The position numbers and the translations under genes were made by a program. The notes beneath the pieces were generated by a model. The model ran no database searches. It was not told the origin of the DNA and worked only from the letters and a program-made list of their open reading frames with translations. A stretch of DNA of 54,181 nt from CAZVLE01 sp964627855 (GTDB taxonomy: Bacteria > Bacillota > Dethiobacteria > DTU022), in the NCBI GenBank assembly GCA_964627855.1, contig CAZVLE010000087.1, positions 1 to 54,181 of the forward strand. Reading direction: 5' to 3'. Positions 44,149 through 52,765 of the stretch are shown piece after piece. Within the stretch, counting starts at the first letter, position 1; each line of letters opens with the position of its first letter.

Positions 44149-45276
44149 TTGAGTATTAACTATGAAGTCAAAATAGTCCAATCCAGGTATGATCGGAGGT
44201 GTTTTATTTCGCTGCCATGGACACTCTACCATGATGATCCAAACTGGGTTCCGCCTTTAATCATGGATATGAAGAACACTCTTAATCCGAAAAAAAATGC
44301 CCTCTTAAGGCTCGGACCTAATTGCTTTTTTTTGGCCTTGAGGAATGACAAGGTTGTTGGTCGTCTCGGGGTCGGCATGGATAACCGTTTGAATCGGGCA
44401 AAAAGACAAAAGTTTGGTTACTTCACCCTTTACGAAAGTATTAAAGACTTCAGGGTGACAGAGGTTCTCTTCAACTTTGCCTTACAGTTTCTTCGTAATC
44501 AGGGTGCCCGGGCTGTTACCGGCCCTCAGTCCCCAAGCAATGGTGATGACTACAGGGGATTATTAATTGATGGTTTTGAGAGCCCGCCTGTTTTGCTGAA
44601 CTCATATAATCCACCCTACTATGCTGATTACCTGGAGCAGTATGGCTTTTTAAAACAGTTTGATCGTTTTGCCTATTATTATGATTTAAATAATGTTCCC
44701 CTGGAGAGACTTGCCAGGGGAGTCAATTTAGCCCAAAAGCGCTACGGGTTTCAGATCCGTAGTATAGACCTGAAAAACATTAGCAAAGAAATATTAATGA
44801 TCAAGGGTGTTGTAGATCAGGCCATGCCTGATTGGCCCGATATGATCCCGCCAAGTATGGCAGAGCTTGAAGCTGAAGCAGAAAAACTTAAACAACTTGC
44901 TATTCCCGAACTGGTTCTTTTTGCTGAGAACAGTGAGGGAGAATGCCTTGGTTTTTCTATTTCTCTGCCTGATTACAACTATGTTCTCTCCCGCTTGAAC
45001 GGGAAATTATTTCCGGTCGGAGTTTTTAAATATTTATATTATAAACAAAAAATTACCGGTATCCGGATGTTTGCTCTCTTTGTAACAAGACTGGGCCGAC
45101 GGCGAGGCGTTTCAGCAGCCCTGTATTACCACACCATAGTTAATGCCCGTAAATTAGGTTATCAGTACGGTGAAGGCTCAACAATTCATGAATTTAACCG
45201 CCGCATGAATCTGGATGCAGTAAAAGCGGGTGGCAAGCACTATAAAACCTATCGTATTTATCAAAAGGACTTATAA
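44149..45276 (+). CDS. GNAT-like N-acyltransferase family protein (YghO-like)
   Basis: A 375-residue protein with two acyltransferase-like halves. The N-terminal part shows the LYHDDPNWVPPL block that marks this family, then FLALRNDKVVGRLGV; the C-terminal half has FVTRLGRRRGVSAALYYH (about 311-330), an R/QxxGxG/A-type acyl-CoA loop. I recall similar proteins as uncharacterised GNAT relatives; the acceptor is unknown. Start is TTG with AAAGGGAG six bases upstream. It is followed after 23 bases by an acyl-AMP ligase gene and is probably co-transcribed with it, which suggests the acyl group is supplied as acyl-adenylate or its thioester product. Confidence 0.72.
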   Translation: MSINYEVKIVQSRYDRRCFISLPWTLYHDDPNWVPPLIMDMKNTLNPKKNALLRLGPNCFFLALRNDKVVGRLGVGMDNRLNRAKRQKFGYFTLYESIKDFRVTEVLFNFALQFLRNQGARAVTGPQSPSNGDDYRGLLIDGFESPPVLLNSYNPPYYADYLEQYGFLKQFDRFAYYYDLNNVPLERLARGVNLAQKRYGFQIRSIDLKNISKEILMIKGVVDQAMPDWPDMIPPSMAELEAEAEKLKQLAIPELVLFAENSEGECLGFSISLPDYNYVLSRLNGKLFPVGVFKYLYYKQKITGIRMFALFVTRLGRRRGVSAALYYHTIVNARKLGYQYGEGSTIHEFNRRMNLDAVKAGGKHYKTYRIYQKDL

Positions 45277-45299
45277 TTCCATCTTGCAGGAGGAAGAAA

Positions 45300-47075
45300 A
45301 TGAGTAATAGAGATAGAGATATGTCAACTAAAAATGCACTGACTGTGTTTAGCACATCAGACCAGGGGCTTAACAAGGACCCTCTTTTGACAAGGATTCG
45401 CCGGGTTGCCGAAGGGATAAATACCATAACTTTTGTCGGTTCTGCAGCAGGCAATAACGCTACTGAAGATGTAATCCTGACCTGGGGAGAGCTGCATCGC
45501 GAAGCCTTGGGTATGGCTGCAATCCTTCAGCAAAAGGGAGTTAAGCCCGGAGAGCATATTGCCCTGCTGGGCCCAACAACTAGAAATATTGTTACTGCTA
45601 TTCAGGCTGTGTGGCTTGCAGGGGCAAGCGTGAGCATGCTGCCAATACCAATGCGTTTTAGCTCAGTAGAGGAATTTACTAACCAAACTCGTTCTTTGAT
45701 GAAGCATGGTGATATTAGTCTCCTATTGCTTGATCCAGACCTTGCCGCTTACCATGAAAGCAAGCCGGGCGATCCACCGGTTGTTCTTCTAAATGAACTT
45801 GAACCAGGGCCGGATCGCCCCGGGTTTGGTGACTTTAGAGAGGTGGATTACGATCCGGAAAGATTGGCAATATTGCAATTTACTTCCGGTTCTACCTCCA
45901 GCCCCAAAGGAGTAATGTTGCCCTACCGTAACCTTGAGGCCAATCTAAGTGGAATGATTACTGCAGCGCAAGTTGTCCCCGAGGATGTTTTCGTCTCATG
46001 GCTACCTCTTTATCATGATATGGGCCTTGTTGGTTTGCTAACAGTTCCAATGACTAGAGGCTGTTCGCTGGTTTTAGCCTCACCCCAGGATTTTCTTTCC
46101 CGACCGGCTGACTGGTTACGCTGGATGCATAACTATAAAGGAACAGTAACATCCGGCCCCAATTTTTCCTGGGTTCTGGCCGCCCGTGCCTTTCGTCGCC
46201 TGACCGATACCGGGGAGATCTTCGATTTATCCCGTATTCGTTTAGCCCTTAATGGCGCTGAACCTGTTGATCCAGGGGTAGTAGAAAACCTTGTTGCAGC
46301 AGCTGCCCCGCATAAATTTCGTGCCGAGGCTGTTTTTTGTGCTTTTGGTATGGCTGAGCTCTCTCTTGGGGGCACTTTTCCTCCGCCACTTCGTGGTATG
46401 GTTACCGATGCAGTTGACAGACAGGCTCTTGAAATTGATAAAATTGCCCGCCCGGCTGATCCAGAAGCTGAGGGCACACGCCGTTTCCCCTTACTGGGTA
46501 TGCCAATTCCCGGTTTGGAAATGCGGGTCTGTGACATTCAGACAGGCTTGCCCCGAACACTGCGTGAGGTAGGCGAGCTGGAGATCAGGGGTACCTCGGT
46601 GATGGCTGGATACTATAAAAGGCCTGACCTTAATGAATCTTTATTTCATGATGGCTGGCTTCGAACCGGTGACCTTGCTTATTTTGTAGAAGGGCCTGAT
46701 GGAGGTGTGCCTGAATTAGTTCTCTGTGGAAGGATCAAGGATGTTATCATTATTGCCGGACGCAACATTTTTCCAGAGGACATTGAGCGGTCTGTTGGCA
46801 AAGTTGAAGGTGTACGGGCCGGCAATGTCATTGCGTTTGGTGTCGAGGGCAGTAAAAGAAAAGAAACGATAGTTGTTGTTGCCGAGGCCCGGACAGATAA
46901 CTACGATGCTGTGAAAAAAGCAGTTCGTGATCAGGTTATTGCCATTGTCGGATTTCCTCCGCGTGATACTGTTCTTGTACAGCCAGGTACTTTGCCAAAA
47001 ACAAGTTCGGGCAAATTGCAGCGAAATTTATGTCGTGAGCAATACCTGAACAAGGAGCTAAAAATGCTGGAGTAA
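45300..47075 (+). CDS. fatty-acyl-AMP ligase-like adenylate-forming enzyme
   Basis: 591-residue adenylate-forming enzyme close to the FAAL group: TSGSTSSPKG (195-204), the FAAL-type WLPLYHDMGL (234-243), GMAEL, RTGDLAYF, KDVIIIAGRNIFPEDIE and the C-terminal LPKTSSGKLQR with the catalytic Lys. FAALs make acyl-adenylates that load carrier proteins rather than CoA; whether that holds here cannot be decided by eye, and a short- or medium-chain CoA ligase is possible. ATG start with GGAGGAAGAAA upstream. Ends eight bases before the convergent DUF401 gene. No carrier protein gene is adjacent. Confidence 0.82.
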   Translation: MSNRDRDMSTKNALTVFSTSDQGLNKDPLLTRIRRVAEGINTITFVGSAAGNNATEDVILTWGELHREALGMAAILQQKGVKPGEHIALLGPTTRNIVTAIQAVWLAGASVSMLPIPMRFSSVEEFTNQTRSLMKHGDISLLLLDPDLAAYHESKPGDPPVVLLNELEPGPDRPGFGDFREVDYDPERLAILQFTSGSTSSPKGVMLPYRNLEANLSGMITAAQVVPEDVFVSWLPLYHDMGLVGLLTVPMTRGCSLVLASPQDFLSRPADWLRWMHNYKGTVTSGPNFSWVLAARAFRRLTDTGEIFDLSRIRLALNGAEPVDPGVVENLVAAAAPHKFRAEAVFCAFGMAELSLGGTFPPPLRGMVTDAVDRQALEIDKIARPADPEAEGTRRFPLLGMPIPGLEMRVCDIQTGLPRTLREVGELEIRGTSVMAGYYKRPDLNESLFHDGWLRTGDLAYFVEGPDGGVPELVLCGRIKDVIIIAGRNIFPEDIERSVGKVEGVRAGNVIAFGVEGSKRKETIVVVAEARTDNYDAVKKAVRDQVIAIVGFPPRDTVLVQPGTLPKTSSGKLQRNLCREQYLNKELKMLE

Positions 47076-47083
47076 GCAGTGGT

Positions 47084-48334
47084 TTAATATATACCGAACA
47101 ACATTGTAATTATAAACCCTGCCGCTAGAACCACGAGCAGCAGCGGCAGGGTGAGGATAATAAAATTTTTTATTTCTACCAGGTAGTATTCTTTGGTCAG
47201 GGCAAAACAGGGGTGGGCAGGAGAGATAATGTGGCCTGCTGTTGAACCGGCATAAAGATAAGCTACATAAGCGCTGAAAATCATTCCTTCAGGAGGTATC
47301 AGTGGTATGAACATTGGCAAAAGAATGGCCATACTTGCTGAATTATCACCGGTCAGCATGCCGACAACAAATGAAACGACAGTAATCAGGATAATAACAG
47401 GTAATCCTAATGTCAGAAGAAACTCGGTCAGTTCATTGATTGCTGCAGTATGCTCAAGCATTTCTTTGTAGAACATGATGCCAATAATGACGAAAGCCAC
47501 GTTAAATTTAAGACCTGGTAAAAGCATTGTTTTTAGGCGAAAGAAGAATGCTGCACTCTTTTTTTTGCGTGGCAAGTAGTTCACTATGGCAGCAATGATG
47601 CCGACCAGCAGTGCCAGGGGAAAGTAGAGATCAAAAAAAACAACAAGGATGAGAATTAATAAAAGCGGTGTCAGGCTTTGGATTAGCGTCAAATGTTTAT
47701 AGCAGGTTGGCCTATCATTTCCTTCATTATTGGCAGAGACTACGTTGCCATACCCTCTAAAAAGATAAAAATAACCGAAAACAATTCCAATCAAGGTAAG
47801 GGGTAGATTGTGCATGAATAAACGACCCAGGCTGACTCCTGAAAGCTCGGCGGTAATGATTATACTGGGAAAGAGAGGAAACATAAAGTAAATAACATGC
47901 CTGAACCAATTATTTACTACAGCCTGCCTGAGGGGAGGAAGGCCGAGCCTGTTGCCAGTTGCAGCGCAAAGTGGAGCCGATAGAATAGCGCCCCCGGGAA
48001 CGGTTAGCATGCCGACCAGCATGGGCATTGCTGCGGAGATAACCCGGACATCTTTTACCAGCTCCTGGAGACTGTTTATTAGCATATCCAGGGCTTTAGT
48101 TGCTTTGAGGATGTAACCGAGTATGCCAAGCAGCAATATACTGATTACCAGCATAATTGTTATGTTGTTCCAAAGGCTGTTAAAGGCAACTTCAAAAAAA
48201 TCTGTTAGGGGTAATCCGGTCATCAAGCCGAGTGTCAATGAACCCAGCAGCATGGTCAGACCAATATTTAGCTTTTTATAGATTCCGGCCAGGATTACCA
48301 GTATTGAACCAGGCAGTGCTAAATACCAGGGCAT
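47084..48334 (-). CDS. DUF401 family membrane transporter-like protein
   Basis: A 416-residue integral membrane protein with about ten hydrophobic helices and a PGGAILSAPLCAATGNRLG motif (about 114-132) and a VGMLTGDNSASMAILLPMF motif (about 331-350) of the DUF401/COG1906 family, distantly related to citrate/dicarboxylate-type carriers of the IT superfamily. The substrate is unknown. ATG start with GGTGG five bases upstream. It faces the acyl-AMP ligase gene tail to tail, so it is probably its own unit. Confidence 0.85.
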   Translation of the reverse strand: MPWYLALPGSILVILAGIYKKLNIGLTMLLGSLTLGLMTGLPLTDFFEVAFNSLWNNITIMLVISILLLGILGYILKATKALDMLINSLQELVKDVRVISAAMPMLVGMLTVPGGAILSAPLCAATGNRLGLPPLRQAVVNNWFRHVIYFMFPLFPSIIITAELSGVSLGRLFMHNLPLTLIGIVFGYFYLFRGYGNVVSANNEGNDRPTCYKHLTLIQSLTPLLLILILVVFFDLYFPLALLVGIIAAIVNYLPRKKKSAAFFFRLKTMLLPGLKFNVAFVIIGIMFYKEMLEHTAAINELTEFLLTLGLPVIILITVVSFVVGMLTGDNSASMAILLPMFIPLIPPEGMIFSAYVAYLYAGSTAGHIISPAHPCFALTKEYYLVEIKNFIILTLPLLLVVLAAGFIITMLFGIY

Positions 48335-48742
48335 TTTTCCACCTTGAATTGTTGTCGTGTTGATGTTTATGTCTTGCCAGAATATGCAGTTATCATACCC
48401 TAGAAGCTATTAACTCGCAATAAGGGAGATAATAGCTTTCTCTGACCAGGATATATTGGAAACAGCTTTGGTTCACCTGGCAACATGATCGCATTATTTC
48501 ATCAGCTGAATTGAAAGCAATCAACCAATTCGTTTTATTTTGCGGTAAAACTCTTTATGTCTGTTGGCTGCTCCACCCCCGGCAGCGATAACCATGAACC
48601 ATATTATACAAAAGCTAATATTGATGTAAAAAGATTAAATTCAGTTAGAGCTTATGATGCTTTTTGGTTTTGCCCGAAATGACAATTTATGCTACACTAC
48701 AGATATTAACAATAACTTAGAATCATTCCTGAGGAGGTAAAA
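48335..48742. other. 408-base intergenic region between divergent genes
   Basis: No convincing gene. It contains the start region of DUF401 (left), a hairpin with AGCTATTA (48405-48412) pairing 48430-48437, a 41-codon frame (48557-48682) without a ribosome binding site, and the ferritin-like gene promoter on the right. Confidence 0.5.
48670..48698 (+). promoter_or_regulatory. promoter for the ferritin-like gene
   Basis: TTGCCC (48670-48675), 17-base spacer, TACACT (48693-48698), 44 bases before the start codon. No obvious Fur or PerR box was noticed next to it. Confidence 0.6.
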
Positions 48743-49261
48743 ATGAAAAGGGAAGAGAAAAAACAAAAAGTTATTGCTGTTTTAAATCGGGCTAAATCAA
48801 TGGAGCTTCAGGCAATTCACCAGTACATGCATCAGCATTATCACCTTGATGACAAGGATTATGGTGAACTGGCCGCTAATATGAAACTAATTGCTATCGA
48901 TGAAATGAGACATGCAGAAGCCCTGGCAGAGAGAATCAAGGAGCTGGGAGGAGAGCCGACCACTGAACTGGCCGGACCGGTCGTAAAAGGACAGACAGTG
49001 GAGGAGATCTTTCCCTTTGATGCAGAGCAGGAAGAAGAGGCCATCGAAGTGTACAGCCAGTTTTTACAAGTCTGTCGTGAAAATGGTGACAGTATCACAG
49101 CAAAATTGTTTGAAATGATTATCGAGCACGAACAGGAACACTTCAATTATTTTGACAGCATTGATGATCATATTAAAACCTTGGGATCTACCTACCTGTC
49201 CCGCATAGCCGGAACTCCTTCGAGCACCGGACCGGCAAAAGGATATGCCTACCCGGCTTAA
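48743..49261 (+). CDS. bacterioferritin-like di-iron protein
   Basis: Four-helix ferritin-superfamily protein of 172 aa. Di-iron ligands: Glu21, Glu54 with His57 in the DEMRHAE motif, a glutamate in EQEEEAIE (about 97-100) and Glu130/His133 in EHEQEH. The DEMRH arrangement, with Met55 in the place of the bacterioferritin haem ligand, points to a bacterioferritin or its close relative. The last 30 residues are glycine/proline-rich and less conserved. ATG start with GAGGAGG seven bases upstream. Function in iron storage or peroxide detoxification is inferred. Confidence 0.85.
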   Translation: MKREEKKQKVIAVLNRAKSMELQAIHQYMHQHYHLDDKDYGELAANMKLIAIDEMRHAEALAERIKELGGEPTTELAGPVVKGQTVEEIFPFDAEQEEEAIEVYSQFLQVCRENGDSITAKLFEMIIEHEQEHFNYFDSIDDHIKTLGSTYLSRIAGTPSSTGPAKGYAYPA

Positions 49262-49301
49262 TTTTGTTTGTGTCATACCAATAAAGTGCAGTAAAAAATA
49301 T

Positions 49302-49326
49302 AAACCCCCGCATTGCGGGGGTTTTA
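49302..49326. terminator. bidirectional terminator between the ferritin-like gene and tRNA-Leu
   Basis: AAACCCCCGC-ATT-GCGGGGGTTTT: a seven-base GC stem extended by A:T pairs. T-runs occur on both sides (TTTT to the right on the plus strand; a TATATTTTTT on the minus strand), so it can serve the ferritin-like gene and the convergent tRNA. Confidence 0.85.
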
Positions 49327-49412
49327 TGGTGCCGAAGGTGGGAGTTGAACCCACATGCCCGGAGGGCGCACGATTTTGAGTCGTGTGCGTCTGCCAATTC
49401 CGCCACTTCGGC
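49327..49412 (-). tRNA. tRNA-Leu (anticodon CAA)
   Basis: An 86-base class II tRNA with acceptor stem GCCGAAG/CTTCGGC, discriminator A and an encoded CCA end. The anticodon stem-loop is CACGA-CTCAAAA-TCGTG, giving anticodon CAA, which reads UUG leucine codons. The D-loop has GGCGGAATTGGCAGACG and a long variable arm is present, as required for leucine. The T-loop reads GTGGGTTCAACTCCCAC. Confidence 0.97.
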
Positions 49413-49623
49413 ATTATATTAATAATATGTTAGCACAGACTGGGAACTGAAGCAAGCAGTAAAGCAACAATCTTGATATATAGCAGATTGCTTTTAAGTA
49501 CGAAATAGACTAATGGTATAAGTTAATAAATTCACAAAGCAGGGAAAAAAACTTAACTAGAGAAAATATTTAACGGTAAAAGTATTATTTGCCTGACAAT
49601 TTAAATAAGGGGTGACAATGTTT

Positions 49624-51405
49624 ATGAGTGAGTTAATTAAGGGCGGTGCGTTTTTGTTAGGCCCGGTTGATGAGAACACTGTTTTCACACCGGAAGATTT
49701 TGATGATTTTCATATGATGATTAAAAAAACCAGCAATGATTTTATGAGAAACCAGGTTGAACCGAAGGTAGATGAAATTGAAGAGATGGCTGAGGGGGTT
49801 ACCCTTGGCTTACTGCGAGAAGCCGGAGAACTTGGTTTAATCGGTAGTGATATCCCTGAGGAGTATGGCGGTGAGGAAGCAGACAAAATAACTACGATGA
49901 TTATAACTGAAAATGCTTCTGTCTGTGGCGGTTCTTTTGCAACTGCATTTGGTGCTCATACCGGGATCGGAACTCTGCCTATTGTCTATTTTGGCAATGA
50001 AGAGCAAAAGAAAAAATACCTTCCCGGTCTGGCTACCGCCGAAAAGATTGCAGCCTATGCCCTGACTGAGCCTGAAGCCGGTTCTGATGCATTAAACTGT
50101 AAAACAAAGGCAGTCCTCAGTGACGATGGCAAGTATTATCTTTTAAATGGTGCCAAGCAATACATCACCAACGCTACCTGGGCGGATGTTATTGTCACCT
50201 ACGCTAAAATTGATGGTGAGAGATTTACCGCATTTATCGTTGATGCCGACACCGAAGGTGTTTCGATCGATCCCGAAGAAAAGAAGATGGGTATCAAGGG
50301 TTCTTCAACCTGTAGTGTTATTTTTGAAAATGCCAAGGTACCGGTCGAAAATATGCTCTGGGAAGAAGGCAAGGGGCACCAGGTTGCTTTCAATATCCTC
50401 AACATAGGGCGTTTTAAGCTGGGAGCCGGCTGTGTTGGAGGTAGCAAACGGGTTACTGAATTTGCATCCGAATATGCACTGCAAAGAATTCAGTTCAAGC
50501 AACCGATAGCACAGTTCAACATTATCAAGAATAAGTTTGCCAACATGGCCATCCTTACCTATATGATGGAGAGTCTTGTTTACCGTGTCGCCGGCATGAT
50601 CGATGAAAAACTAGAAGAAGTAAAGGCAGGCGGCGCGGCGCTTTCCGATATTGTCCAGGCTATTCAGGAATATGCTATTGAATGCTCTATTTCAAAAGTA
50701 TGGTGTTCTGAAGCTATGGACTATATCGCTGACGAAGGTGTTCAGATCTTTGGTGGTTACGGGTATGGTCAGGAATACCCGGCAGAGCGTTCTTATCGTG
50801 ATAGCAGAATTAACCGTATCTTTGAGGGTACTAACGAAGTAAACCGTATGCTTATTCCCGGAACCCTTCTACGAAAAGCAATGAAGCAGGAAGTTCCGTT
50901 CATGGAAGCAGTTATGGGCCTTGGTGGAACTCTCGGCAAGCTGAAAGATGCTGAAATTCCCACAGATAGCCCGGCCCGTGAAGAGTTTTATCTTAACAAC
51001 ATGAAAACTCTTTTCCTTTTGGCAGCCGGTAATGCCGCTCAGAAATTTGGTCAGGATCTGACCAATGAGCAGGAAATACTCTGCCGTCTGGCTGACATGG
51101 CTATGGAAGTATTTGCAGCTGAAAGCGGATTGCTCAGGGCTAAGAAGATGATGGCCGCTGGCGAAAGTGAAAATTCTACAATGGCCATGAAAATGACCCA
51201 GTGTTTCATACACGAAATGATTCCGAAGATGGAAGCCTGGGCTAAGGAAGTTGTCGCCGGCACCCTGGAAGATGAAGCCGCAGCTAAAGCATACTCAGGA
51301 ATTAAGCTGCTTGCCCGCTTTGAGCCAATGAACACTTTTGTTCCAAAACGGGAAATAGCCGATGCTGTCTATGAGTGTAAAAAGTATTTTCTTGATCGCA
51401 ACTAA
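49624..51405 (+). CDS. acyl-CoA dehydrogenase (FadE type)
   Basis: FAD enzyme that oxidises acyl-CoA to 2-enoyl-CoA; about 593 aa, longer than classical 380-aa forms because of a C-terminal extra helical domain, as in Bacillus FadE. Motifs: AYALTEPEAGSDALNCKT (FAD region, about 138-155), QIFGGYGYGQEYPAERSYRD and RIFEGTNEVNR, whose Glu is the usual catalytic base. A GTG at 49612 opens the frame; AAGGGGTG and spacing favour the ATG at 49624. It stands alone with a terminator behind it. Confidence 0.92.
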   Translation: MSELIKGGAFLLGPVDENTVFTPEDFDDFHMMIKKTSNDFMRNQVEPKVDEIEEMAEGVTLGLLREAGELGLIGSDIPEEYGGEEADKITTMIITENASVCGGSFATAFGAHTGIGTLPIVYFGNEEQKKKYLPGLATAEKIAAYALTEPEAGSDALNCKTKAVLSDDGKYYLLNGAKQYITNATWADVIVTYAKIDGERFTAFIVDADTEGVSIDPEEKKMGIKGSSTCSVIFENAKVPVENMLWEEGKGHQVAFNILNIGRFKLGAGCVGGSKRVTEFASEYALQRIQFKQPIAQFNIIKNKFANMAILTYMMESLVYRVAGMIDEKLEEVKAGGAALSDIVQAIQEYAIECSISKVWCSEAMDYIADEGVQIFGGYGYGQEYPAERSYRDSRINRIFEGTNEVNRMLIPGTLLRKAMKQEVPFMEAVMGLGGTLGKLKDAEIPTDSPAREEFYLNNMKTLFLLAAGNAAQKFGQDLTNEQEILCRLADMAMEVFAAESGLLRAKKMMAAGESENSTMAMKMTQCFIHEMIPKMEAWAKEVVAGTLEDEAAAKAYSGIKLLARFEPMNTFVPKREIADAVYECKKYFLDRN

Positions 51406-51448
51406 AATTACGTAGCTTTAGGTTGGAGTTGACAGGAACGTATTAAGA

Positions 51449-51486
51449 AGCGGGGAACAGCTTTTCTAACTGTTCCCCGCTTTAAT
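51449..51486 (+). terminator. terminator after the acyl-CoA dehydrogenase
   Basis: Stem AGCGGGGAACAG (51449-51460) pairs perfectly with 51470-51481 around a nine-base loop and is followed by TTTAATTAAG. The convergent rpmB gene ends about 60 bases downstream. Confidence 0.8.
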
Positions 51487-51543
51487 TAAGCTTAAAGAAA
51501 TATTGCTGAGCAGTTACAAAGAAATTAAAACAGCACTATTAAA

Positions 51544-51735
51544 CTAAACTGCTCTTTCGACTTTTCCGGCTTTTATACAACGAGTGCATACATTAACCCT
51601 GCGCGGTGATCCGTCAAGCATAATTTTTATCTTTTGCATATTTGGGCGCCATCTTCTTTTAGTTTTAATATTAGAGTGACTGATCTTAAAACCAGTGGTT
51701 TTGCTTTTATTACAGACAACGCAAATCTTTGCCAT
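51544..51735 (-). CDS. rpmB: 50S ribosomal protein L28
   Basis: A 63-residue ribosomal protein, MAKICVVCNKSKTTGFKIS at the start with two CxxC pairs (CVVC at 5-8 and CTRC near 50-53) that form the zinc site of C+ L28. The RRWRPNMQK block contacts rRNA in homologues. ATG start with GGGAGG seven bases upstream. Confidence 0.97.
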   Translation of the reverse strand: MAKICVVCNKSKTTGFKISHSNIKTKRRWRPNMQKIKIMLDGSPRRVNVCTRCIKAGKVERAV

Positions 51736-51772
51736 GTTTTAACCTCCCTGCCGCCTTAATATCACGCGTTAT

Positions 51773-51801
51773 ATTTTAGCATACCCGCAACTATGATACA
51801 A
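51773..51801 (-). promoter_or_regulatory. promoter for rpmB
   Basis: On the minus strand TTGTAT (complement of 51796-51801), 17-base spacer, TAAAAT (complement of 51773-51778), 38 bases before the rpmB start. Confidence 0.55.
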
Positions 51802-51903
51802 GAATTATTTATGCCTTTATTTAGCAGGGTATGGCTTCCCTGTAGCGAATTAATAGGATGGTTTATAATTAATATATTGTTGAGCTTAAAAGGGGGGACT
51901 GTT

Positions 51904-52380
51904 TTGACCAGGGCAATTTATCCCGGAAGTTTTGATCCGGTTACAAAAGGGCATCTGGATATCATCATTAGAACCAGTAAAATCATGGAGCATTTAACGG
52001 TTGCCGTGCTGGAAAATCCCAGGAAAATAGCAAACTACGATATTGAAAAAAGAGTGGAAATGCTAAAGCTTGTCACAAAGCCCTATCTTAATGTCGAAGT
52101 TGACTATTACAAGGGTCTTTTAATAGACTATGCCGAGCAGAAAAAAATTGGTATTATCGTAAAAGGACTGCGGGCGATTTCAGATTTTGAATTCGAGTTT
52201 CAGATGGCTTTGGTTAATCAAAAACTAAATTCGAACATCGAAACCTTGTTCATGATGACAAACAGCAAGTATTCTTACTTAAGCTCAAGTATTGTCAAAG
52301 AGATCGCTGCTTTCGGGGGCGATATAAGCAGCCTGGTGCCCCCCGAAGTTCACGATATGATTACTGCTAAGTTCAGGTGA
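51904..52380 (+). CDS. coaD: phosphopantetheine adenylyltransferase
   Basis: Transfers AMP from ATP to 4'-phosphopantetheine, the penultimate step of coenzyme A synthesis. The TTG at 51904 starts TRAIYPGSFDPVTKGHLDII, the family signature with the TxGH nucleotidyltransferase motif (here TKGH), and gives 158 aa, the normal size. GGGGGG is seven bases upstream. A longer frame from 51793 has no support. A TATAAT occurs near 51863 but its -35 is poor. Usually rsmD precedes coaD; it is absent here. Confidence 0.95.
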   Translation: MTRAIYPGSFDPVTKGHLDIIIRTSKIMEHLTVAVLENPRKIANYDIEKRVEMLKLVTKPYLNVEVDYYKGLLIDYAEQKKIGIIVKGLRAISDFEFEFQMALVNQKLNSNIETLFMMTNSKYSYLSSSIVKEIAAFGGDISSLVPPEVHDMITAKFR

Positions 52381-52431
52381 TGCAAAATGCTTCAACTGTA
52401 TTATTAAATTATTAACTTGAGAGGTATAAAG

Positions 52432-52710
52432 ATGTTTTTTAATAGAAAACTGATTGGGCAGTATCTTCACCTTGCTTCTGAACCAATGCCTCCTGTACAT
52501 CCATATAGCTTAGTATTTTTTGGTATTTTTCTGATTATAATTGGCATGGTTTCGATTATTTACCCAAGGTTATTCTGGCACTTAAGAATAGGGCGAAAAG
52601 TACCGGGGGTTGACCCGAGTAGTCTCTACTTGATGGTTTTACGTTTTGGTGGGCTGCTTACAGTTATTCTTGGCCTGTTCTTTTTTTATCAGGCCTGGCT
52701 GCTTGGTTAA
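52432..52710 (+). CDS. small membrane protein (DUF6199-like)
   Basis: A 92-residue protein with two transmembrane helices (about 22-43 and 68-88) separated by a segment RLFWHLRIGRKVPGVDPSSLYL that resembles the family DUF6199, in which this pattern is conserved. No function is known. I prefer the ATG at 52432, which has GAGAGGT six bases upstream, to the TTG at 52417. It sits between coaD and the PDZ-Lon protease. Confidence 0.7.
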   Translation: MFFNRKLIGQYLHLASEPMPPVHPYSLVFFGIFLIIIGMVSIIYPRLFWHLRIGRKVPGVDPSSLYLMVLRFGGLLTVILGLFFFYQAWLLG

Positions 52711-52765
52711 AGGATTGTACACCCTGAAGAAAATCAACGAATACAAACTGGAAAGAAGGATCAGC

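Noticed and set aside
48405..48437. Hairpin AGCTATTA/TAATAGCT as a terminator
   Set aside because: Weak A:T-rich stem without a T-run, and neither neighbouring gene ends there.
48557..48682. 41-residue frame upstream of the ferritin-like gene
   Set aside because: No ribosome binding site and it runs into the promoter of the next gene; composition is not protein-like enough.
51793..51903. Extended coaD N-terminus
   Set aside because: The extra 37 residues do not belong to the family and the TTG at 51904 has a GGGGGG site seven bases upstream.
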